DNA of 64,000 nt, from NCBI GenBank assembly GCA_902702965.1, contig CACRXP010000300.1, forward strand, positions 634,279-698,278, in the 5' to 3' direction. Source of the stretch: Spirometra erinaceieuropaei (Eukaryota > Platyhelminthes > Cestoda > Diphyllobothriidea > Diphyllobothriidae). Shown here one piece after another: positions 46,201-58,200 of this stretch (positions are counted from its first letter, which is position 1; each line of letters begins with the position of its first letter). The notes below the pieces were generated by a model. The model was not told the origin of the DNA, did not search any database, and worked only from the letters and a program-made list of their open reading frames with translations. A program made the translations under genes and the position numbers.

Positions 46201-49200
46201 GTGGGATCATTGCGACCAATTGTCGTAACCTTTTTTTTCAAAGTTATGGCCCGTTGCTATGACTGACAAGAATATCATTTTGGACAAAATTACTTCGTAC
46301 TTTTAAAAAAACAATCCTGGCGCCCAAGCCCCTATTAATCATGATGGAGTCGGCAAGCTCTTCGATGTCAGCAATATTGGCGTGACTAAACTATCAAACT
46401 ACGCAAATGACTGCACTTTATGCTAATTGTATATAACTTCACTTAAAATTTCATATGTACATTGAAAAGACCGCCTGCCGCACCCTTCACAGTCCGCACT
46501 GTAAGAACGTTTTCCGTAAACAAATATGTTACTGGCAACATTTTAGTGAGGTGTGCGTTTAACATGTATATTGTATGTACCGTTTTCAATAGGGTCATCA
46601 AGGGCGTTGCCTAGTAACCTAAAATACACACACTACTAGGTTTTGCTGATGTGCGAGTCCAAGGACTCGAGACTCCCAGTATGCCATCTGGTGCAATGCC
46701 GGGTAGACGTTTGTTTCAAATAGCGTCCTTCAGGCAGCATGCTCTGTCAATGCTTAAAGTCAGTCAGTAGGGAGACCTATTTTAATCAAGGTTTTAACCG
46801 CCTTAAACCCCGAGTTTAGAGGGCCAGCTTACAATAGTATTACTTATGAGAAAGGTTGCAGTCATAAAAATGTGTAGAGAACAACAAAAACACTTACCAT
46901 GGCTGTGCGTTCACACCTATCCTTGGCGGCGACGCGGTCATCAATCGGTTCCTGAAAGAAAGCGCAAAGAGGTGTAATTTCTCTGTCGTAATAAGTTCCA
47001 GAAGCCCTTCGCTTACAATCGCAGCTCTTAGCATGTGGCTCCAGTTTGTCAGTAGACGAAAATAGAATGCAAAAATGTCATTAACTTGGCGAGTGGAAAA
47101 TAGTGGCCACACTTTTGAGCTTTGTGCAGGTCTGCGACCGCTCGTCTGCTGAACAGCAGATTACTTTCAGTCACAGTAACAAGTGCACCTAATCACACTT
47201 CTCTCTTCACGCAGACGGGGTCTTACCATGCACTTGGCTGAAACAATGTTAAATTCTGAACGGCTCCCTTTGTTCGTATACTCAGCCAAATGGTGGATGA
47301 GTCCCGCCTTAAGAAAGTGGTTTGATGGAGGTTTCGGACGAGTTACATTTTCTGGATTAAAAATATGTTTATGGGTTCTTTCCCAAGAGAGTTCTGGTTG
47401 TTAAGGTCCCGTTCTCAAAAAGGGAGATTTCTGCCCCAGGCACTGACAGGTGCCGGTTGTAATGGTTTTAGGTACACGGTAAAATATTCAAAGCAGTATC
47501 GTTCTTGTGTATCCGTGATCTCAAATGTCTGAGTTTGATACTGCTTTCTGGATTCGGTCCGATGTGGTTATGTAGCCCCACCTGAAGTAAACAAACCCTA
47601 GCCACCTGTAATACGGGACCAGTGGTAATAGGGTTTCTTACAGGTGGGGCCAGGGAACGCACAGACGACGAGATCAAGTAGTTGGATGCAAAAGAAAGGC
47701 TATTTGGAATGTGCCTTTGTACTTTGAGTGATTAGGAAATAGTTTCCCTGACTCCCAACCCTTAACTCTAACCCCTAACCTTAATCCCTGACCTTGATCC
47801 CTAATCTTAGCCCCTAAACCCATAATCCCAATCCCTAAATATAGTCCCTAATCCTAACCCTAACCCCTAGTACCAACTCCAGCAGTATTGTGTCCATCAG
47901 GAGGGGCTACATAACCACATCTTACTCTGAATTTCAAAGTTTTCCTAGTACCTGCCATAGTCTAAACGACTACTTTTGTACACTTTTTCTAATAAGATTT
48001 AATTCTGCTCTCAGTGGACACCAACCCAACTGCAAAGGTACTTCTCGGAAAGCTTATATGACCCCATATTTATGCCTGTATGGAAATACCTTTGGCTTTA
48101 CGGTGAGGAACTCATCGACGGTGGAGGCAGAACACTCCATGTACTTGAAGGGCACCAAAACCTTCTCATTGGGACGAAGACAGATGGCGATGTCAGCCTG
48201 ATTTCTTCGGGGACTGACGTCTGTGTCGGTCGCGTTGCCTTGGAGCGGCACATTATAAGCGAAGATACTGTCGTCTGTGGGGGTCGTAATGTTCTGACAA
48301 GCCTTAAAAGCTCGAATCTCCGGTGCATTGGTTATCAGCTGCAAACTTCCACTTAAGGGAGTGGTTGAGAAGGAAGATTAGACTGGCGTTTGTGCATAGT
48401 GTGAATTTACAAAGAGGAAATAATTTGAACGGAAGGCATCTGTACTCTGAATTTCGATAGTTCGATGAAGATGTCCAGAAGAGGATTGCTCGGCAAGTAT
48501 AGGTTATATGACCGGGTCGGGAAAGATAACCGGTGGAGCCGTTGAAGTGTGGGACTGGTTTCCGACAAAAAGCGTGCCCAATAACGCCTACTTATATAAA
48601 TATAGTAGGCGGCCCTGGATAGTAAACCTGCCTGGTCATATACACTATCCTTGCAGACTGTTCGCTCAACTGATATTTTTTTAGTTCAGTGTCCTCAGGC
48701 TTGCACAGATGTATGAGAAGTTGTCATTTTGGGTGGAAATTTCAAAGAGCGAGACGAGTAATTCCTTTCATTATGTTCACTTAAGAATGTTTCGGAGCGA
48801 GGAAGTGGTACCCCAATGGGGTGTATAAGTTCATTCGGTGAACGGCCGAGCGAGCTGTATAGACGGATTGTCGTCGTCTTCTTCGTAGCCATAAGGCGCT
48901 TCCGTATTGACTCCTGATGATTCGGTTGCCCTCTATAGACTATCTGGAAGGCTTAGTGCGCGTCAAATTGGTGGTCGGTGTCAATGAGGTGGACAAGGGT
49001 ATGTCGGACACGCTCTTTGTCTCTCATACCAAATGTGCCAACTCATCGGCACATAGTAAAAAGCCTACGCCAGCAGACCCTCTGCACATATCGCAGCATC
49101 AGCCCCTCACGCGGTTCGAGCAACTCCTGTCATTATCAACACGCGCTCTCAAAACCGCATGTGCACTGGATTCGGACATTCATTTGGTCGTTTACTGCAC

Positions 49201-52200
49201 TGTCGACCCCTCACTCTGTTTGGTGTGTGGCGGGGAGTTGTAGCCCCTAAAAGGGGATTAAACATTCTGCCTCTGGCACCCACACCGCGCTAAGCGTCAT
49301 GTGATCACTACATCCGAGCGCCAAAACGTGAGCACATTCAGCCACGAGGATAGCCAATCACGGGCGCCCACAAACTCTACTATCACCCAATCAACTAATC
49401 AGGCTTACACTGACTGACTCCCAAGTGACGCTTATTCACTCATGCCCGCGTCGCTCTAGCACACGAACGTGACTTTCCCCTTCTCTGAAGCGGGACTGTG
49501 CCGTGATTATTGTGGCGCTCTGAGTACACTCCCACAGCTTAGGTGCCACAGGTGCAGTCAACGGCCGTCTTTGATTCACCCCTTCGGAATCAGGTTGACA
49601 TTTGTTCTCGCATCTTTTTGAACAAGCTCAGGATCGCTCAAATAAGGTAGCCTGCCATGCAGGGAAGTAAATACATCCTGAGGTCATCTGAACTGGGAGC
49701 ATATCAGTCTCTACATTCGTAGGACTGAGTATGAAGGCGGACTTTCGAAGCGAGAAAAGCGCGAGCTAGCCGTATGTTTACTTTTTCGCCCTGTGCATTG
49801 CCTTGGAAAAAGAGTTTGTTAGAAGTCCCCACCTTTTATGGCAGTGACCCCTCTAACTTTAGCTTTTCGTTCCTTAATACTGTTGGTCATGAATCGTTCT
49901 GGGCATATGTTTTCCGTCGATATGCGCGGAATCTTTTCTTACTATTCCTTAGTATCATCTGGTGCACAAATTGTTCTGTTTCTGGTGTTTAAAGTTTGCT
50001 TCGACGAGGAAGGGGGAGCGCAGCACAAACCGACCGAAACTTAAATGTCGCTCTGATCATTCTTTCTTCCAATGAGCGGTTCTGCCTGACCTGTCGAGCT
50101 GTCTACTACCCAGTCTTGCGTCCACAGAGGGATCGACTTTTAGTGCAATGCTTCTGGCGTGAGCTTGACCGATGGGTGTATAATGGCCCTACCACACTCC
50201 CCGGGAGCTCTGGTCGACCTCAGTAATTAAAAAGCCGTTTTTGCCAATAATGCCTGAGACTCACTTCCGTCGATAAAGCATTTTAAGAATGCACAGGTGG
50301 AGTTTTAAGTTAATTGAATAGTGAAAAAGGTAGGCCGCGGGAATGAAAACCATCCACGCTACAGATGGTCTTGCGCTAAGTTTCAGAGAGATTAGGGTGA
50401 GGATTAAGGTTAGGTTTAGGGTTGAGGTTTGGATTAATGTTAGTGTCGGAGATGGGAGGAGACAGGAACAAGTGCCCTTCCTCGAGGTTAGCGTAAAGCT
50501 ACGTATGGGTTTCCTGTCTCCGTGTCTATCTGAAAACGTTATATTTCCAGGTGACTGCTATTGACTAGACTTATCCTTCCAAGCTACTAAATATGACATA
50601 CCCATGACCGTCAAAAGTCTGCTTAAGTATTGCAAATACTTCCATTGGTCTTCATTGTTTATGGACGGGTCATTGCGCCATGCAATCCGTCTACTCGAGT
50701 ACAAACTTTGAAGAAGACGTGATTTGCTACCAGGTGATTATAAGAATGCATATTTTACGCATGATTTTTCATAAAACACCTTTTAATTTATGAGGGCATC
50801 GCAAGTCCACAAAAAATGCAAACCAGTTAAATAGTCACTTTCGCCGATTACGGTTTTTACGGACGGCCGAAAAGAAGCGCACCCCAAAGTCGGTATCCTG
50901 GCGTGACTGAAATATTTTGGGACTATGCCGCACGATAAGCAGTATCGCAAGGGCACCTACAGTAGGTGGGCTAAGTCATGAAATCTCAACAGAAATTTCG
51001 AAATGCGTTTTCGTTTTGAAAAGATTAATTAAGTAGGGTTGTAAAACTAATCATCGTGCAGCATAATTCTATAATAATTCAGTTACCCCAGGACGCCGGT
51101 TTTCGAACAAACGCCTTTCCGGCTGCATCCACAAACCATACTCCGTACTAAAATGACTGCTTATGTAGCATTCATTTTTTCAATGATTTTCAATGCCCTT
51201 AAACATTCAATTATATTTCATGGAAAACATGCACAAAAATATTCATTCTTTTACTCATTTGATATAAAATTATGTCTTCTTTCAATTTTTCGCTCAAAGG
51301 AAGGGTATAATTCGGTTTTAAAAAGTTTCTAATTGTGAGATTTTTTATACCGTGAAATGGCCGTTCGCAAAACGCCATGTCTTTGCATTTACTAGTGTGG
51401 CTTGTAAAGTTAACAATATAGATCCAATCCAATGTTAAATTTTTTGAACCCAATATGGTCTCCTCTTAATACGGTATAGAAGTGTATGGTTTTCCATACG
51501 CGGAAATTATACGACTTGTAGTTTGGGAGCCCTGAATGCAAGTGTGACGGCCGGTCGGGTTCAAAATTATTCAGTAATCGGAAGAGTTTTACAAAACCAC
51601 ATTATACCCTTCCTTAGAGTGTAAAATTGAAGGAAGACGTAATTTTATATCAAATGAGTAAAGGAATGAATATTTTATGCATGTTTTCCATGAAATATAA
51701 TCGAATTTTTAAGGGCGTCAAAAATCAATGAAAAAATTGCGGGCTACATAAGCAGTCATTTTAGTACGGAGTATGGTTTGTGGATGCAGCCGGAAAGGCG
51801 TTTGTTCGAAAACCGGCGTCCTGGGGTAACTGAATTATTATAGAATTATGCTGCGCGATGATTAGTTTTACAACCCTACTTAATTAATCTTTTCGAAACG
51901 GAAACGCATTTCGAAATTTCCGTTGAGATTTTATGAGTTAGCCCACTTACTGTAGGTAACCCCTCTAATCGAAAATGGATCTCAGAATTTCCAATTAACA
52001 TTTCATGAAATCGGTCACTGGCCGTACGGTCACACTTAACAAAGAGCCCCCGAGTTAATTATATGGGTTCCAATGGTACTGGAGCAACGTGACATAGAGT
52101 ACTGCTTTGGGCGTTGTTCTTACTTTGAATCATCGATGAGAACCTGAGCATGGTCCTCCTGGTTCTCGGGGTTATGCAGTTCGAACTCGAAGAACTCCGT

Positions 52201-55200
52201 GCTGCCGAAGGATGTGTGCAGAGCATACTTCAGAGTGGCTGCCCCAGTCAGCATCGAAAGGATGTTCTCACGTTTCACACTCGTACGGAAGGTGTCGATG
52301 ATGTCCAGCTCGGTGGCCCTATCAAATGGCACCTGCGCAAAAAGCAAACAAACGAAAATCAACCAGCTAAGCGTAGACGGGTCATGGATATTGAAAGTAT
52401 GCTCCCCCCCCTTCACTGAAGTAAGGGGATTTTGGGATTGTAGTAGAAGTGTCGACGACAAACCTCACGAGTGTTCTCCCTATCTCCCATCACAGCCAGC
52501 GCAGCCTGTTTGGCCATCCTGAATTTGGCCAGCATACGCTCTCTCTCCGCGCCATCGGGCCCCACCGACGACTCGGCTGGACTGCGAAGCACGCCCCTCT
52601 GGATTTTCAACTGTTCATCCAGCTGCGAATAGGTGTCCACCATTTTTCGTGCTCGGACAACGATTGTCTTGGTTGGTTGTGAGGCCACAGGAGCAGCCTG
52701 GAGCACAGTTGACAATGAACCGCCGTAGAACCTGTGGAGCAGGAGTGCATTTTATGACGGTGGGGACCGTTAGGAATTGTGGATTTCCCCTACCCGTTTT
52801 TTAGCTGTGCAGTCATTAGGAGGCAAGCCTAGTCCATCCAAATAATGATTCATTCTGAGAAAACTGCTTGTGGCAAGTAGAATGTCAGTTTAGCAGTTGA
52901 ACTTTTAATTATGTGACGTAGCTCGTGAAATATTCACTGGAATTCTGAAATGCGATTTCGGCTGGACCAATCTACGTAGGTGCGTGCAGCGTATCCTGTC
53001 CGGGCCGCCAGGGCATCAGTACTCAGGGCATCGTACTCAGTACACGTCCTATTTCCAATTACCCTTCTGTTTTGCATACATAACAGTGCGGTTGTATGAC
53101 TACTTATCACACAGCACGATCAGATGATATTTTAGACATGTCACCATGCGGGCTATTGAATGCACCCACTCTTGCTCGCCTGCATGAATGCCAAGTAGCA
53201 GGAATCTTTTTCCCCGACCTATTCTTTCACTTATCTAAAAATATTTAAACAAAACATGAACACAATTATATTTTCCCACGTTTGTTAGCAAATTACGTAT
53301 TATTGAAAGTTTTAACTCGAAGAAACAGAATCTCCCGGTCTTAAGACAGTTTTGCAATTCCCGGTTACTTTTAAACCCGACTTGCCGATGCACTTGTGGC
53401 AATTTTGTATTTAAAAAAATTATACGTTGCTGTATGCTGTTGCGAAGATATCATATGGGACGCATAAGACGTTGCACTGGATATGGACTAAAATTGACAA
53501 ACATTACTAACCTTAACAATGGGACGGATGTGAATAGACCTTTTGCAGTCTTGAAAATGTGATAACTACTTACAATTTTTTTAAAACAAATGCAAACCCT
53601 TCTTCAAGTGGAAAATTCGAACATTTAGTTTACGCATATTGAGTGTAAGAATGAATGTCCTAATGGGTGTGCCCTCTAGGAAATTTGTTTAAAATTATAC
53701 GGACATTGAAACTAAACGGAAGCAAGAATTTTTAGTGAGTGCAATGTTTGCAAGATGCCAGAAAGACTCACTCGAAAGCCAGCATCCTTGCATGACCGAA
53801 ACATTTTGGGATTATGTTGCATGCTGCTCAACATTACAATCCTACCTCAGTAAATCCTTCTAACCGAAATCATATTTCGTAATTTCGGCTAGTGTTTCAT
53901 GAGGTTCATCACTTACCGCAGGCATTTGCCACAATAAAGTGCTTAACTCTTCTCTCAGATCAGAGAGGAAACCGCTCAGGACATACCCCGGAGTTGTGCC
54001 CGGTTGCCCCATCGCGATTACATGCGATCGCTTCTGTCGTCCGCGCATGGTTCGTCGTGAGGCAGCGATGCTTGCCTCTCGGTAGCCAACATTGGCCAGA
54101 CGGATGTGCAGCTGTCCGAGCACGCGATTGGTCGCCTGCGGCACCTCGTCGGTTGAGGCACCGTCCCCGACCCAGTCCCAGTCTGGTGGTTCGGTCACAT
54201 CGGCAGCGTAGATCACCTGAACAGCCTCGCGACCTTGCCTGCATAGGTGCTTAAATAAAGTACACTTTGTCAGATTACAGTTTTAACCACTCTCTTTAAC
54301 ATCTGGCTGGCTGGACAGTTTTATACATAAAACTAATTTAAACAGGTGTAAAAATGGCGCTGCAACGATCACAATCATAACCCCAACGCAAACAACCAGC
54401 GATAGCCCGAGACCGTCCTCCAGAGCTTTTACGGCAGATATCTGATGCGATTACAAACAGTTTTACTAGTCAGCCGTTGAACGGAAGATATCAACGCAGA
54501 TTTCACGTGTACTACGCTTATCCAAAGCGTTCCATTTATAGGTATTTTAATTGGCAGGTTAGGCCACGTCTAAAGCATTTAAGTGAATGCGTAGACTAAG
54601 GCATAGTGTTAACCTGATTGGAGACTTATTATTTTGGGTTTTTAATGTGAGGCGACCGTTTTTGTCTCAGAGTCTAATTACTTACCGTTAAAGTGATGCT
54701 ACATGTCCTTTTTAGCAGGGGAAATGGCCTTACGCCAAGTCCTACACGGTAGATTATTGGCTTGGAGTTAAATAAATTTCCGTTCTCCTGCGTGAATCAT
54801 ACTTCTCGTGAAAAACGCACAGCCAATGTAGTTTGCATTCCTTCACTGACTGTTGACGCCTCCATTCTTTTACTAATAGTATTTATGAGGAGCAAGAAAA
54901 AAATGCGTGTACTGTTTGTGGAAGACTGCGCTTTCGGTTTTTACTTTAAGAAGGGCGAAAGTGTGTTTTTTAAAAGGGTTTACTGATCCTTATAAACTTT
55001 TAAAGAAGCCGCCGTATTTACCTCTTCTGTGGGTTTTCATACTACTCTCCGCGTCCTTTTTTCGAATCACACACATCACCAATATTGGGCTAGATATTAC
55101 CCACAGTGAGCTGGTGAACTTGTGGGTAGTGGGCTGATTAATATTCAGGCGAACTTTTCAGAAATAACCAAAATCACGAACTCTTTGCAGGTGAAAATAA

Positions 55201-58200
55201 TCCATTCTGAAACGTCCTAACTTCGAAGGAAAAGCGGCGTCCTGCTAAGTAAGTGCAAAAATAAGCTTTTCGTCCATTCTATCAGCAAAATATAAGTAAA
55301 TTTATGTAAAAAATCAAAAACCAATATGATAATTTTCCTTGCTAATTTGGTCGAAAGGCAGCATGCTAGGAAGGAAGCTTTCTGTTAACCGGCTTTTACA
55401 ACATCACCTCCAGGCTACTTTAAGTGAAAGGCCGAAACAAAATTGGCAATTTAATGCAAAAATTCCAATTTACACGATATCCGGGAAGTTTTACCGAAAA
55501 GGCAACAGTAGGTTGTGTAACCCCAAGGTTCGTGTAATACGGAAATAGTGATATGGGGTTTAGGGGCGGGACATCACCGCGGAGGGGAGACGAAATGCAT
55601 GCAACAGAACCTAAAGATTAGGGGGATTTCCGCTGAAGATCTTCTTCTACGCCTATATATAGCAACGAAAGTGATCGCGTCAATTGAAAATAAACAAAAA
55701 GCTACTCTCAATAAATGAAAAGCAACTGCGGAATCCGCCACTAGCAAATTTGCGACAGTTCAGGAACCAATTGAACTTACAATTAATGGGAAAGGAGAAC
55801 GTTAAGGGGCAAATATTGCAATTGAAAATTTACTCCGATTTGGCGGGATGACATGTGTTATTAGAGAAGCCATATAAATACGCCCTAATGAATCAGGTGT
55901 AAGTAAAACAACGTGCGTACATTTCCGTTATGAGTCAACTGACTACTGCAGAATAAAAATTTAAGGAAAATAAATATTAATATGCAAAGGTTATGCGCAA
56001 TTATGAAATGCATTTACGAACAGAGTAGGTAATAATGGTTGTTTTTACTTCCAAAATACAGACAGCCGACTCTAGGTCGCAGCGGAGTCAGACAACCATA
56101 GTTGGATTTTCTGACAAAAGCAGAGGAAATAACCGAAGTCATAAACTCGGAGAAGGTGGTAAAATACTGCCAAGCAAGGGGATTGCTATCTAGTTTGGCT
56201 AACTGTCAATGTGGACGAGCAATTTATCACTAAAAAGACCATACTGAAACAACTCGTTGCAGGTGGTTATATCAGTGTGTTAGGTAAAACTCCCAGGGTG
56301 ACCTCCTGTAGCTGTGAACTGGTAAACTAAGTAAAACTTACTAAAACTAATTCAGTAGTTGATTATGCATAATGAACCTAATGGGTTACACAACCTATCC
56401 TTATCAAAAAAAAAATTAGAAACACAGTAATGGATATTTCAGGCAATAGTCTCCTCGTGTGTTCCAACATCTGAAGGTCGAAGTATCACGAGTTGATGGC
56501 GGCCAATAAACTAGGGATGGCTGTAATAGCCCTTCTCCGGGCACCAGTTGTAACGCTACACTGCTCGCGAGTATTTGCAAGTGCGCGTCACTGGCGGTCC
56601 TGTTTTCGACCAATCACAGCTGCCCAAACGGGCCAATCGTCTCCAAAGTCAACTCAAGCCGCTGTGACGCATTCTTCACTCGGGACGCCGCTCTAAAGGC
56701 ACAAGACGTGTTCTCTCGTCCGACCGCCAACTTGTTTCATCCGGTTCTCTAATTTTTCTGTTCAAATACAGCATCCTCTCGACTAGTGTTCAACGTCTCT
56801 TTCTGTTCGAGACCGGACCTGAAGGTCGTAGTGGATACGGTCTGCTTATGGCTTAAGTCGCCGCGACACGATCATTAAACATTGTTAAGACCAGCCGACG
56901 GAAGGCAAGCTCGATGACTTAGGTAGATAGGGCAGTTGATTGCCAGTACGCAGGGTTGGTCTGTCGGTTAACAGGCGACAAACGGTCATCCCAAAGTGTG
57001 TGATTTGGGTCGCCTACCAGGTTGTTTTTCCGCAGGCAGGTTTCACGACTTCAAAAATGATGCTAAAGTTAAGCTTCTGTGTAAGTGAAATGCCTCTGGG
57101 CATATTCGAGTGGAGGGATTTAATTGAGAAATAGGCAAGACACAACTTTTGAGAATGCAGTGAGAGAGTGACGTCGTGATGACATTCGGCCACAACACAT
57201 ACTTTAAGTTCCACAGACGCCGTTCCTATTAGCATCATCGATTCTGCGCTCCAAACCTCGAGGTGAACAGAACTCGTGAGGAGAAACTGCAGGAATCTCT
57301 CATCTTCTCCCAGTCGAAGAAACAGTGGATCCACATTGAAGGAGACCTAGAAGTAGACAGAGGTTATGCTGCAGAAATGTGCTGAAATTATGTGGAGAAA
57401 AAATACTTTGGTTGCATAAAAGTTAATGAATCCCATAGTTGCGACTGTCTCTGACGATGGGTTCAAGTGAGGATCTTAGGCGTCAGGTTAATAAACTCTC
57501 TGTTCCAGCGATCACATTCTCTTCTTCTCTCGCGTCTTACGCAAAACCTTTGTGCCAGCCTCACTCTTGTCTTAATATCATTTCCGAGGATTTTCCATTT
57601 ATTTTTTTCCTTATTTTTGTTTCTTCGGCTTCTTTCTCCTGCCCCTTTTCTGTTCCTTTTTTCCTATATGGCGCTCTTCTGTACCTCCTTAACCCTTTCA
57701 ATGTTTTATTTCCGATATTATTTTTATTTTGTCACAAACCGCACTCTTGTCGTTTTATTGGACAGACTCTCCTGCTCTCACTATGAATACTCGGAAGGGA
57801 TCGATGGTTCGCATGCACCACCGGTTAATGTCCGTCGTCCTTCGCTGGCCAATCAGCTAATGCCATTCGCGTCCTGAAAATTAGCGTTGCTTGTAAGCGG
57901 GGGTCGGGGGCGACAAAGACCCAATTTACTCCTATAAAAGGACAGAAAGCTGGCATGCTTTGACTATCAACTGTGAAAAAAACCATCTCTTACACAATAT
58001 CCGGGTGGATTTTCGATGCTGGGCTTAGTTTGGGCATCCACTCTATTTCGAATCAGAAAGGCTTTCCCACCGACGAGCTGCGAAAATTCGTTCTGGGCTT
58101 CAGACAAGCAGAGGCTGAAAGAACATCCGAGATAAAAAGAATAAAGTGTCCATTTTAAACAAGTAACATGGTAAATATTAAATTGCGAAGCAGGAAAGTG

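Noticed and set aside
43738..47875. Telomere or chromosome end within the window
   Set aside because: The TTAGGG-like units are strongly degenerate, occur in both orientations, and are followed by NPHP4 exons on both sides, so they are interstitial.
48917..49243. Plus-strand ORF of 108 codons
   Set aside because: It lies within an NPHP4 intron on the opposite strand, has an overlapping alternative frame of similar length, and shows no motif known to me. It was left unassigned.
57439..57877. Plus-strand ORFs with a hydrophobic Phe/Leu/Ser-rich segment
   Set aside because: The hydrophobicity comes from a T/C-rich tract within an NPHP4 intron; two overlapping frames are equally open and no motif is present.
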